The translations under genes and the position numbers were made by a program. The notes beneath the pieces are model-generated. The model was not told where the DNA came from, made no database searches, and saw nothing but the letters and a program-made list of their open reading frames with translations. Of a DNA stretch of 64,000 bases, positions 1 to 10,385 are shown piece by piece. The stretch comes from Taenia hydatigena (taxonomy: Eukaryota > Platyhelminthes > Cestoda > Cyclophyllidea > Taeniidae). Position 1 is the first letter of the stretch. Each line of letters opens with the position of its first letter. The stretch is from the NCBI GenBank assembly GCA_036345935.2, contig JADWOT020000002.1, positions 12,713,905 to 12,777,904 on the forward strand, in the 5' to 3' direction.

Positions 1-1500
1 GCGGTAGTGGAGGTGAACCTGCAAATCCTTTCTATTCTTTATTAAATCACTAATAAATGTCAAGGTAGTTTCAAAATGGCTGACATCGTTACCAAATGCT
101 AGCTTTGCTGTTTGTTCGAGTGTCTTTTTCTCCTTTTACTTTCCTGGCAGTTCGTATTAAGTTGTGCCTTAAGGTAAGTATTGCATTTTTCCAATTTTGC
201 GCGAGTGTTTACATTGTTCCAGCTTTCAAAGAGCAATAAAGCTGGTTGTCTCGGTAGGTAGTGCCAATGCTGATGCTATTGGCTGAACTGCAAAGCATCT
301 GCCCCATGATGGATGTTCTCTTGGGCTCTTCTCTGTTTCCACTTTAGCTGAGACCAGTGTGTGTTAGCCCCCAAAATATGCTCCCTTTGAATGTGCTGCA
401 AAAACTACCACCGTGTCATCGATGGGGGCGATTTTGCAGCCATTGTATTGTCTACCTTGTGTAACCTTAGCGATTTCTCAAGGATGAACTAAGAGCTGTC
501 ATAGAAGGCCTTGCTCCTCACCAAACCCTAGTCATTGCACTCATCATGAATTGTGAGGAGGGATAAATTAAGCAGGATGGAATGCTTCTAAAAATTCAAA
601 CACAAAATTGGTAAATTCTACAATTATCTGCTCTCTGATGTACCAACAAATTGGATACTGTGGTGTTTTTAGGCGTGAAGACGAGAATTTCATCAATTGC
701 TCTAATCTATTAGAGTAATTTTGTTACGACGCGATCTCGAAAAGTAAGTAAGAGCCTTTGTGACGGTTACTTTAAAGTGCAACCTGAAAGAAGTTGCACC
801 GCTTTAAACCTTTTATGCATCCGACAGTGCTGTTGTTTTACTTCTACTTTTAATTTTGTGCAGTTGAGTTTTAAGTTACAAAATGTCTTTTGGCAACTGC
901 GGCTTCGTCTTTAGCTTGTTTTGGATCAAATTTTTCGGTGGCTAATGACTTATTCCCGATTCAAAAGTGCTTCTTCTCTGGGCCGAAGATCATAACTCGA
1001 TGGTTTCTGCTGAAGTAAAATATGACTGGAGGAATTAGAGAGGTACACATTGGCTTTAAACAGAGCGATGTCGCTGAAAACTATTTCAAGGCTACTGCTG
1101 TTGTCGACTGTTTTTTAGACCTCCTTTTCTGTTCTTTTGTTCTTGCCTTGCTATCCTACAAAACAGCCTCACTTTCGATTACATCACATGCTTCGCGTGT
1201 AAAATACCTACGTTTGCTCTATTACAGGTCTAGATGCAAAAACATGGGTGCATTTGTTTAAAACGTGACGGTACCCTTTGAATGTCAGTAGCAGTCAATC
1301 TGCTTGAGTTCTCTGCGACACGCACGGTAGCTCATCACGTAGCAATAAAAGCATGTTGACGGTGCTTAAATCTGCAGTTAAGGAACGCCTGCTAATTCGC
1401 TTGGCTGAGATGCAGGTTCTGCAATTTATCTCCCAGCAAACTCCTCTTTCTTATGCTCCGTACTTCTTGATAAGTTAGGAGCGCAGTTTTGTAATTTTTG
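1..1500. other. no recognisable gene or repeat
   Basis: I see no gene, RNA or clear repeat here. One open frame of 79 codons (1,022-1,261, plus) has no recognisable domain or splice context and is within chance for this base composition. Confidence 0.5.
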
Positions 1501-1502
1501 AT

Positions 1503-2203
1503 TTCATATGTTGATAAGATAAATGTCGGCCGCTAACTTTGAATAATAGCACGAAATTCCACATTTATTGTGGGGTGTGATGTTGCAGAATTAACCACAT
1601 AACTTCCTGTCTTATGGCTGACATTTATCAAACCTTAACTTATAACATATTTTTGGCAGCATTTTGAAGATGATGATGGACTTCAAGGATAAAAGGGTAA
1701 TAAAACTTACGAAATGTGCATCTATTTGATAGTTTTTTTCCAGAGATGGAGTTTTGTGGTGTCCAACGATAAACAATGGAACCAAGACAGTCGAGTTGTA
1801 AAACTAATAAAATTCTTGAGCTTTCACAACAGTACCTTTGTAAGGCACGATAGTCGACTCTACTTTCATCAGGACTACTGTAGCCATTAACTAATACAGG
1901 CGATTCAAGACACTGACCAATGCAGTAAATCGGATCCATTTTCCTCAATGAGGGCCTCTCATTTCTCAAAAATTGTCTTTATGCCTTATTTCCCCTTCAT
2001 AGGAACCATTACTGGGACAAACACAATTCCTCTCAACCATATCAGGCAAGATAAAGGCAATATTTAAAATCATCCTCACCACAACTGTCCCTGTACTTTA
2101 TTATCTGACACACCCTCCATCACCTCACTACCTGTGGTGGCATGCTGACTCGATACATTGTCAGCCCAAAAAACTGCGCAGAGCTTTGTGACCTCTGGCA
2201 TCA
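1503..2203. repeat. unit 1 of a partly deleted tandem duplication
   Basis: Positions 1,503-1,700 resemble 2,204-2,410. Shared blocks include CATATGTTGA, an AATTAACC(A/G)CATAA block and a later GCAGCA(T/C)TTT block, with many substitutions between copies. A second matching block, around CACCTGTGGTG(A/G)CAT, lies at about 2,110-2,210 in unit 1 and 2,440-2,525 in unit 2. Order is preserved, so this is a direct duplication of about 700 bp. The middle of unit 1 holds the MDPIYC exon, which unit 2 lacks. The alignment was made by eye and the edges are approximate. Confidence 0.6.
1720..1969 (-). CDS. conserved hypothetical exon (MDPIYC family)
   Basis: The minus-strand frame is open for 109 codons down to about 1,640. 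A probable start at about 1,939 reads MDPIYCIGQCLESP, and an earlier in-frame Met lies at 1,969. A strong donor, CATTTC followed by GTAAGT, occurs at about 1,713-1,720, so the coding exon probably stops there at about 73 residues with a Cys-rich stretch (RYCCESS). I do not recognise the family. A second, frameshifted copy on the plus strand at 49,149-49,262 keeps MDP(I/V)Y, IG(Q/R)C and, after a shift, RALQRY. That preserved protein pattern suggests a sequence that once coded. No downstream exon could be identified below 1,700. It could be part of a mobile element rather than a host gene. Confidence 0.4.
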
Positions 2204-2525
2204 TATGTTGACGTAAATTAAAATCGGCTGCTTAGGATCGGGTATCAGCACAAGCTCCCACAATGAGTGTGGGAAATAATGCAGCAAAATTAACCGCATA
2301 ATTTCCTTTGTTGTGAATGAGGCTTACCTAGGCTAAATTTGCGGACGCTATTTCTACGGCAGCACTTTAAAAATGCTGATGAACTGTAACGGTAAAATGC
2401 TAATATTATTTGCTGCCCGTGTATCATTTTGTCTCCAACATCCTACATCATCACACCACCTGTGGTGACATATTGGCTGGACATCGTCGACTCAAAAATG
2501 TCTTTTAGCAGAAAGGTGTACTGAA
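2204..2525. repeat. unit 2 of the duplication, lacking the exon
   Basis: Positions 2,204-2,410 match 1,503-1,700 and 2,440-2,525 match 2,110-2,210, both in direct orientation. The roughly 400 bp of unit 1 that hold the MDPIYC exon are missing between the two matches, so this copy is internally deleted. Identity is moderate, estimated by eye. Confidence 0.55.
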
Positions 2526-5050
2526 TACAGAGAAGATGGAGAGATGAGGCATAGGTGATGTCAAGTCGATGACTATGCGCAGAGATAAGTCTGGTGAGCG
2601 CCTGCATTCCGCTAGTGATTGAGAGATGCTCCGCTCACTCAGGTTGGTCAGGCGACTCTTGACCCAACCTCACTGACATTTGGTTCTCTGCTGTGGGTTG
2701 CATTTTAAAGTTCATGTTGACAAAGCTGTTTATAAAAGCGGAAGAATAGAAGACTGCATAAACAAATAAAACGCAAACTGTGCACACTAATGAGTGCAAG
2801 AAAAACAAATTCTGAGGAGGTGAGCCGGTATATGGAAGAACGGAAGAAACACGAGTAAGTGAATGGATACAGAGTGAATTAAAGGACACAGATTGTTCTG
2901 TGTATGTGGACGTGTGTACGACGGTGTGTTTCGATTCATCCAGCTAAGGGGCAGTTGATCTGATTCCCTTTATTTTGTGGCATGTAATATTGCTTTGGGA
3001 TAAAATGCGTCATGGAGGCGGGATGGGTATCTAAAAGCTGTTCGGCCTTTCATGACGTCTGACACATCGAAAGGACTTGTGCTAATATTATCCGCTTAAA
3101 ACCTACAAATAGCGCAATTTTGCACGCCAAACATGAAATATGGTGCGCAAGACTTAAGCGCACGAAATTTTCTTTGCAACAGACGACCCTTATGTGTGCC
3201 TTACTGCTGTTGCATTCAACCGGGGTAGTAATTTGGACTAGACGAAAATCGTGGTAAATTCTGTTATGCAATTACGCACTCTTCCATCGTGTCAGATAGT
3301 TTTCGGAGGTGATAAAGGCCTCGATAAGGAGCTTAGATAAAGTGCTGTCTGTCACACTAGCTTACAACTGTCTACCACACGTGTTCCTATGTGCGAGAAT
3401 TAACGCTTGAATGAAAGTCGAGTTGTCAGCCGACGCTTGCTTTAAAAATGCTTTTCCAATCAGATTCTCTGGGACCATCCACCCCACAAGTCCAAGTAAT
3501 TTGAGTAGCATTGTCACTTGTTTGCATCTAGAAATAGAAATGTTGTTAACACTAAGGGCGCCCAAGGCAGACCTTTCGTATACGCGACTTAATGACTTCG
3601 TTTAAGACACGATTCGGCGCAATCAGCAATGGTAATAATTTACAGTAGGTCTACTGAATCAGTAAAGGATTCGTGAAAAGGTTCAAGAAGACCGACAAAT
3701 ACATATAAAACTTACTTTTCGCTGCCGATATCGGTCGTACAAAGTGGCTTTGTTTTCTAACCCTAGATTAAAGGTTGGTTACTTTAATCGTCAATTTCGG
3801 ATGGCAATAGCATTGGCGTTCAAGTGTTTTTTTGAGTAGATGCCAGAAGTAGGCATCACAGCAGCGTAACTGTCTATCTAAACGCAAACGCCAGTATATA
3901 GCAGCGGCTGTGTCGGAAAAGTATAGCACAATTAAACGAAGCCAGCATTCGGCTTTAGTTTTCCTATCCACTAGCCGCCACCCCGGTTGCGATTAGCCAT
4001 AGGCAAAGCGTATCCATCTAGGAGGAAAGTGTTGGCTACCTTGGAAGTGCGGATATGCGACACGGGTCGTTAGCAGTTAAATTGTTTATCTTGAAGAAAA
4101 TTCGATTTAAAAGGCTACTTTTCGTCACAAATGAAGCAGTGGGTCGCAGAGTGTGCGCAAGTTATAGAGATTGACAGATGGATAGTCCGATGTCATTCTT
4201 TGTCAGTGGTATACATTTGACTTAACCTCAGAGTGGAAGTTTGTCTTTAAAAAGAAGGCCTTGAAAACGATTGGTTTGTGTGCAGACACTTAAGACAACA
4301 TAACGGGCTAATCCATGCAGATGTCTGCCTTAGCTTTGGAAATTATTTTCAGTCGAACATCGTGGAAACGTTCCTCAGGTGGCGCCCCTGCGGACTTCCT
4401 TCTGTTTGGCTAATGTTCCGTGGCGACACTGAATGCACTGATCTTCAGAAAAGGGCCAAGAATAAATATGTAGGCGAGAAGGGGACTCACTCCATGAATC
4501 CGACCCTCGGTCAACAGTAATGACAACCTTGTTCAATATACCCATTTCTGCTTATTCTGCTCAACCTGATAAAAATGTGTTCTCCTTTAAAATTAACATT
4601 CAACTTATTTTTGAACAATGCACACGAGACGTGCTAGACGAATTCGCTTGAGCCACTTTCCCGAAGTCGCACATTCTCGAATTCGTGAATGAATTATTGT
4701 AAAAACTCTAGTTGGCAACGTTGTGCATGCGCCTTTCTCCCATTGCTGATTTGAAACTACGCCTTTTTTATCACAACTAAACACCCTAACTCGTCGAAAA
4801 CGAGCAAGGTCTTAACTTGGTGAGTTTGCGTCCCGAGACTGAGCTGTTTGTGCAACAATTACTAAGCTTCCCGTACACTCTATTAGCGCAGACCGGTGAC
4901 ATCGATTGACACTGCCACATGCCTTTACATTGGCACTAACGAGAGTGCTGGCATGAGATGGTGGAGGATAATGGTCTTTACCGCAGATCGCTACCGTAAG
5001 TCAAGAATAAACATACAGAATTAAACTGCCAACACTGTTTTTGAGTGAAC
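2526..5050. other. no recognisable gene
   Basis: Only short open frames of 60-85 codons occur. They lie in competing frames and show no domain, splice signal or repeat that I could match elsewhere in the window. Confidence 0.5.
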
Positions 5051-5052
5051 AT

Positions 5053-5137
5053 CCGGCGGTAGCTTAGTTGGTAGAGCGATGGACTGTAGATATGAGCAGC
5101 CATCCACAGGTCGGTGGTTCTAATCCGCCTCGTCGGA
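5053..5137 (+). tRNA. tRNA-Tyr (anticodon GTA), intron-containing
   Basis: A full cloverleaf can be drawn. The acceptor arm CCGGCGG pairs with TCGTCGG with two G-U pairs. The D stem GCTT pairs with GAGC around AGTTGGTA. The anticodon loop CTGTAGA gives GTA at 5,086-5,088. The T stem GGTGG pairs with CCGCC, and the discriminator is A5137. A 12-nt intron (5,090-5,101) sits after position 37, the usual place in eukaryotic tRNA-Tyr, leaving a mature length of 73. The CCA end is not encoded, as expected. Odd points are a T-loop TTCTAAT, with T where a purine is usual, and an A-C mismatch at the base of the anticodon stem. No TTTT terminator lies immediately downstream, so a slightly decayed copy is possible. 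Confidence 0.88.
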
Positions 5138-6918
5138 ACTTTATGCCCTCTGATTCCCTTGCCCTCCTTTGCTGGTTGACTATTGGGTCTACATCTCTGC
5201 TCGGGCTCCCTCCAGCGAACAAATATTATGCTCTTTTATGCTGAGCCTGAGGTCTGCATAAAACCCAGGTTTAAATTCCTTCTTCTTACCTGCAATCCAC
5301 TGTCATCATTGCCGTGTAAAATTATGCCTTAGCAATTTTGAGTTCTGCTGACGTCTCCACAGCCAGGCTTCTGACGAGAGTTCATACACTTCTTCACGCA
5401 TTTAACCGTATGTCAGGTACAGCCCAAATCTTCCACTCTTGTGCTGAACGATGAGTTAATACAATGGGCTCTCGTTACTTGATAGCAGTCGCACACGGTA
5501 CAAAAGACTGAGCGTTACACACATGCAACACCGATGGCTAATGTGGCAATGTGGATGGATGCGTTAACCACGCATGTGTATTTCTTCCACTCTTTTGCCC
5601 GATTTGAGCTTGTCTTGCCATTTCTTGTCACATGGATCTGTCAAATTTTTGAGTAGGAGAAGTCATGACTGCTCGAGTATCAGACATTTTTGCTATTTTC
5701 ACTTTGTTGATTCGTAGGTGTGATGAAACCGTCAGATTTTCGACAGCGCCTAATTTATTGCTTTACTTCTTCATAATTCCTATATTTTTTAAGTTTTTTG
5801 CTAAATTTATATTTAGTATAACAGTTGATTTCTAAACTCATCAGATCGCTAATCCGTTCATTCTCTCTAGTTCCAGCAAACAATAACAGACTGACCTCTA
5901 TTATGGATTGTAAAATGTAAATGATTCGTAGGGCTTGAGCGCTGCCTGATGAGGATGGTGAGTTAATGTCAAAATGACCTCTGCATGTCACTTCTCCGTT
6001 TGGCTAGCAGAAGGCTCACAAACGTGCTGTTTTAAATAAGTTAGGTGTTCGGTGATGAGACAAAATATAAACAGCATCATCGTTTGCTTGAACAAAGCCT
6101 CCATCATGTTTCTAAGCAGATGCATATATATGGTGGGGCAGATTTTACCATTAGAGCTTTTTAAATTCAAAGACTCCAAGTAACCTCTTCTACTATGCTC
6201 GATGGTATCAGAAGTGCGGTGACCAATGAAAAGCTTCCATTGAAGCTGCACGCACAGATCACCGTGGCATCAATCATTGGCATTGCTAGAGGTTTTTACT
6301 CTCAATGAGTTCCCATTTGTGCAACTCATCTCACTTCTGTTGAGTGAGAGGTAATTGTCGGCTCCTAAAAAGCACTGTGTTGTCTGTAGCCATTGACACG
6401 GTGCAGCGTCGAAGAATTTGCCACAGATCTCTACGCATTTGCACACGCCTAGCAGTTATGATGCGGGCTAAGTAAATCCGAAAATGTAGCTCTCTTGGCT
6501 TATGGCTGCTTAGGGTCTGAGTGGTGGCCAAGCGTATCGCTTTTATTTGTGAAGCCTAACACGGTTTCCTACTAATCTAGGTAGTCGTTAATAATAAAGT
6601 CATTTTACTGATAGGGCGAAAGTCGATTTGACTAAAATTGTTTTTACTCCTTGGAGGCACCACAACCACCTGGATGACTGCTTTCCGAGGAGCAAGTGAT
6701 GGGCATCTGACATGGCGTTTCAAACTCTTCTTTGAACAATTATTGAGATTCTCTCCTCCTGTCTGCGACTGCCTATTATTATAAGTTTGAATTTTAGACA
6801 TTTTTAATGTATTTGACGGAACAGTCAGTAGGTGACTTATTGGCAGACGTTAAGGAGTGGCACTGTCTACGTCAGGAGATTCGACCTGCTCCTCCAGTAC
6901 AACATTCACGTTGTCATT
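5138..6918. other. no recognisable gene
   Basis: Scattered minus-strand frames of 66-87 codons show no domain or splice context. I see no repeat shared with the rest of the window. Confidence 0.5.
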
Positions 6919-6995
6919 CCGCCTCTTGCCTAAAGGATACATTTGAAGAAACATAAGTATTGCGTTGCTCCTCGTCTTTTTAGCGCCGTTCGCGA
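6919..6995 (+). repeat. short dispersed repeat R3, copy 1
   Basis: A block around GAAACATAAGTATTG, preceded by a GCCTCTTGCC-type stretch, recurs at about 20,508 and 22,296 in the same orientation. The conceptual translation of the core in one frame reads RNISIA here and (K)NISVE in the third copy, so it may be exon-derived. Too short and diverged to name. Confidence 0.4.
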
Positions 6996-7324
6996 TGCTA
7001 CCCTCGTGCGGTGCCTTCAACCATGTCGCTGGATGGTTTTCTTTCTTTCACTAGTGCATTAACTTTAACTTTGTAGCCGACCGGCGGAGCATCTTTAGTG
7101 AATCGAATGCTGTTGCAGCGCATGTTTATCGGTGGAATACAAAGCTATGTTGCGAATAGGGTAGTTCGTGGAAGAGAGGATCGTCACTACACATTGCTTC
7201 TAGGTGTGTGCCCCTACGACTAACGATGGCGATGTGATAAACAGAACAATCTCTCGTCTCCCATATGCGATTTGATTGTAGGGCAAAACCTCAATTTCAG
7301 TAAACTCGCTTAGAAAGATTACTG

Positions 7325-7963
7325 ATGTTAAGGTCAGGTATCACCTCGGTTGCATGGAATCTCGGTCCCGTTATATAGGGACTCAATATACAAGTTTATT
7401 CTCAAGCGCTTTTACCACTTGTTTCCACTTTCTGTATCTATGAGTAGATCCTGGTTTATAAAACCTACAGCACGTCCTGCAGTGGCATCACATGGAGCTT
7501 TTAAAATTGAAGGGAAAGAAAATAGGTTTATCCACATAACCAACTTTTTAGAGACAATAAGTTGATGTTAAGGCCAGGAATCGCCTAGGTTGCATGGGAT
7601 CCTGGTGGCAGGCACATGTGGCTTGTGAGTGTTTTTCTCACACCACCGACCACCTTGTGATGGCTAATGCCGACATTTGATCAGGAGGATGGCCAAGGAA
7701 GAAGCTCAAGATGGTAGGAAGGCCAAATTTACCTAAGTGATATGTTTAGCTCTCGGCGTTTGGAAAGGAACTACTTTGCACCTCGACAGCGTGAGCTGGC
7801 CTTCGCAGCCTATCAATGAAACTAAGCTCAACTCTATGCCTTGTATGCGTTTCACGCGAGTATTGAATCTCGTCTCTTGTTTGAATTGGTCTGCGCACGT
7901 CTTATGTCATGTTTACGCATAGCAAAATTCCTATTTGCATAAACCTTGAAAAAAAGTGCATAA
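7325..7963 (+). repeat. dispersed repeat R1, copy 1 (longest)
   Basis: This roughly 640-bp block is matched in reverse orientation by 13,704-14,287. It opens with a 38-bp motif beginning TGATGTTAAGG that is repeated directly at 7,563-7,600. A TATATAG box lies between the two (about 7,373). The order is A-B-A'-C, where A and A' are the 38-bp motif. Block B is also found alone at 13,577-13,671. A short, non-coding, dispersed unit with an internal direct repeat and a TATA-like box resembles a miniature terminal-repeat or LTR-derived element. No coding capacity, primer-binding site or target-site duplication was established, so the class is open. Confidence 0.65.
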
Positions 7964-8005
7964 TACGGTGATATTTGGTTTGTGTTGCAAGTAATTTTCT
8001 TTTCT

Positions 8006-8287
8006 GACGAGTAAGACAGCATTTGTAGCTCGACCATGAATCCTGCAGGATCGCTCCTCGTTGTTGGCAGTCCCGATAAACTGATCTGATTGTGGGTTCC
8101 ACGAGCGTATAGGCCAATTAGTCAATTACGAGGCCATTCGGGCAATGTGCGAGCTCTTCCGATTCGCCCCGATACACAAGAGATCCTATTGGGTAGTTTA
8201 GACGGAGCCATAAAACCCTGGTTGGTAAGAATGTGTCGAGGCAAGGAGACTATACATCGACATTCTGAAGGAGTATGGACGTTGCAG
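8006..8287 (+). pseudogene. WDR48: WDR48-like pseudogene, exon with two WD40 repeats
   Basis: Conceptual translation aligns without gaps to the fifth and sixth WD40 repeats of WDR48 (UAF1), the WD40 cofactor of USP1-family deubiquitinases. Seen here are DSI(C)[36 protein letters not shown] and SEGVWTLQ. In WDR48 the same places read DSIYSL, SGSTEKVLR, VWDPR, LKGHTDNVKAL, GSSDGTIRLW and DEGVWALQ. It is broken: an in-frame TGA at 8,087-8,089 replaces an expected Arg, a TAA lies at about 8,012, and conserved WD residues are lost. The exon ends in CAG followed by GTGTGT at 8,288. Introns remain, so this is an unprocessed duplicate. It starts only about 40 bp after R1 ends. Confidence 0.85.
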
Positions 8288-8312
8288 GTGTGTCCTGTTC
8301 CCATCTCTGTAG

Positions 8313-8432
8313 ACCAATCCTGACTTGGCAGAAGTCCGTTCTTTGGGGCAGGATAAGAACGCCTTTGCAAAGAGGCTTCGTAATACTGACGACTCATTTC
8401 TTACTGGTTGGGAATCGAATCTAGTTCTGAAG
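8313..8432 (+). pseudogene. WDR48: WDR48-like pseudogene, next exon
   Basis: After CTGTAG at 8,307-8,312 the reading frame resumes in phase 0 with [16 protein letters not shown]. Later come LRNTDD and NLVLK, which align gaplessly to the WDR48 stretch VNDAFTHVYSGGRDRK ... LRNPD ... APVLK. The exon ends in AAG followed by GTGCTT at 8,433. The invariant GG of the WD blade is now LG and the catalytic-surface residues are not conserved, as expected for neutral decay. The apparent intron 8,288-8,312 is only 25 nt, too short to trust as functional, and is probably a shrunken remnant. Confidence 0.82.
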
Positions 8433-8504
8433 GTGCTTCTGAACTGATTTCTTTGGAAATTTCTGTCTTGGTACTTGGATATCTTAACTCCGCCTTTTTT
8501 ATAG

Positions 8505-8576
8505 CTACCCTATGTGGAGAATTCTGACGGTGCCCATCTTTGGGCCTCTACTAGTGGAAACGACGTTAAGTGTTAA
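8505..8576 (+). pseudogene. WDR48: WDR48-like pseudogene, third exon remnant
   Basis: A good acceptor (CCTTTTTTATAG, ending 8,504) leads in phase 0 into LPYVENSDGAHLWASTSGND, then VKC and a stop. This matches the WDR48 segment that ends AIWVATTKSTVNKW. Where Trp and a GTAAGT donor would be expected, the sequence reads TGTTAAGT, so both the Trp codon and the splice donor are destroyed. I found no later WDR48 exons downstream, and none upstream of 8,006. Confidence 0.75.
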
Positions 8577-9872
8577 GTACGTTTTCTTCTTGCTAGCACG
8601 GTTGCATTTCGTTTTACAGAGTAAAAGTCACGTGGACTAGAATTGACTAGGTGCAACTTATCGATATCTTGCAAAAACTGACTTTTAAGGATGAAAATTT
8701 TGCTGAACAGTGAACTTGAAGTGAACTTGACAATGGGTTATCGTCGCAGCTGACGCTGGTTGCTAGCATTAATTGCACGTGACCTGAGGTTGGATGCATA
8801 CGCGTTGCATTCTTGCAGAAAAACCATGCAATTGTACAGCTTGCAATGCACTCTACTTATGAGGAGGCTTGCCACGTAGAAGCGTGTCTGCTTCCGTTTG
8901 TAGGATCTTCATTGTCCAACAGGTGGCTAATTCTATCGCATACTCTCTCTATCATCTGCAATTTGTTGGGAGAGTCCAATCTAACAGGCGAGTAGAAGTT
9001 GGTTTGACAATGATGAGGAGGATTCCCCTTTAAACTACTTGAACGGACCTGCTTACCACTCATCAACGACCATGCTGTCTTTAAAAAGAAATATATTTTT
9101 AGCAGCGAAACCATGCAGATTGCCAAAATGAAAGCTGCCACAAAACGGTATAGACACTTGCTCAAATGGAAGAAGTGGAGGAGGGCAAATCGACAGAAAC
9201 ATCCAACATCGCAACAGCTACAAATTTCATCGTCTTGCCTAGAAGTGGGTCAGTCGTGAGGAAGGCTATGCAATAGCTGAAATCGGCTCTGAATGCGAAT
9301 GGGAAGAAGCAGATGTCAATTTGACAAGAGAAAGTGGATTGCAAAGAGATAGCAAAAGAAGAAGACAAATGGCGAAATGGGGTAAAGAATGAGGTACGAG
9401 GGGACACATGCAGTGAATGTCGAAGATTCCCTTCCGAGATAAATTTAAGCAGTCCCTTCGGTTGAATTTCCAGATTACACTACATAAGTCGAAGGTGGTG
9501 GATGTGATTCAAGCTTTCATGTCTTCCGATTCCCTTTTATAACTGTATTAGGATAGTATTTAGCAAAATTTATTGTATAATGCCTGGAACGGGTGTGGCG
9601 GGCCAAAGCACCACCCATTCGAACAGTCTTCTATTCTTCAGCAGACTGGTTAATCGCGTTTTGCCAATGATCAAAATGGCTCAAGGTCAACTTGTCAATT
9701 GAAACTTCCCATCATGCAGAAGCAACTAAAGAGGGAACGTCTTGGAAGCCATGCACACACGTTCCACGACTTGCACATTATCAGATCACAACTATGTTCA
9801 GTGACTGGTAAATTATTCCTCACTACGCTACTGGATTACTTTGGGTAATGCTAGTGGTGATGGGGGTGCCGC
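8577..9872. other. no recognisable gene
   Basis: Further WDR48 exons were looked for and not found. Minus-strand frames at 8,857-9,165 (102 codons) and 9,162-9,407 (81 codons) show no domain I recognise and no supporting splice sites. Confidence 0.45.
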
Positions 9873-9984
9873 TCAAAGGCTCACGATTACATTGACATTG
9901 GTGTTTGTTGGAATGCTGATGCTGGCAGTGCATATGCAAATGCACGAACAAGTGCGTTCGACATTGCGATTAGCGCTAATGTGT

Positions 9985-10375
9985 GAGGAATGAGGGTGAA
10001 GGGAGTGGAGATGACGTGAGGCGGTGAGATATAGAGGTAGTGCAAAAGAGTAAGATATTGTGTGTGTTAGCATGGTAACGTGAGAGAAGCAGGAAGGATG
10101 CATTGATGGATGGATGGGTGAATGGAGGTGGGGTGAGGAGGTAGTGATGAGGGAGTAAGTGAGTGAGGTAGAGATGGATGGAGGTATGTGGGGCGTAATG
10201 AAGGAACAAAGGATGGAATGAAATAAGTAAGGAGACAAAATGGACAATGTTCGAAGACATTGGGAGGTGAGTGTGGAAGAAGAGAGGAGTGATGCAGTGT
10301 AGGGTTGGCATGAAAGGGTTGAAGATGAAAAGTGGGAAGTGAATGGAGAATGAATGCTAGTGATCACACGTGGAG
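9985..10375. repeat. C-depleted, GGATG-rich low-complexity tract
   Basis: About 390 bp of the plus strand is almost free of C; for example, 10,081-10,200 has about three C in 120 bases. It is rich in GGATGGATGG, GAGGTG and AGTGAG words. The complementary strand gives a 170-codon open frame that is only Ser/Thr/Pro/His/Leu from pyrimidine runs, so I do not call it a gene. A tract of opposite polarity lies at 25,624-25,870. Confidence 0.7.
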
Positions 10376-10385
10376 GTAATCTCAT

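Noticed and set aside
5246..5290. Second tRNA suggested by CCAGGTTTAAATTCC
   Set aside because: No acceptor, D or anticodon arms can be drawn around it.
8122..8397. 91-codon minus-strand open frame
   Set aside because: It is the antisense shadow of the WDR48-like exons, which align to a known protein on the plus strand.
9873..10385. 170-codon minus-strand open frame, one of the longest in the window
   Set aside because: It is a by-product of the C-depleted tract: only Ser/Thr/Pro/His/Leu/Ile-rich low complexity, open in two frames, no splice or start logic.
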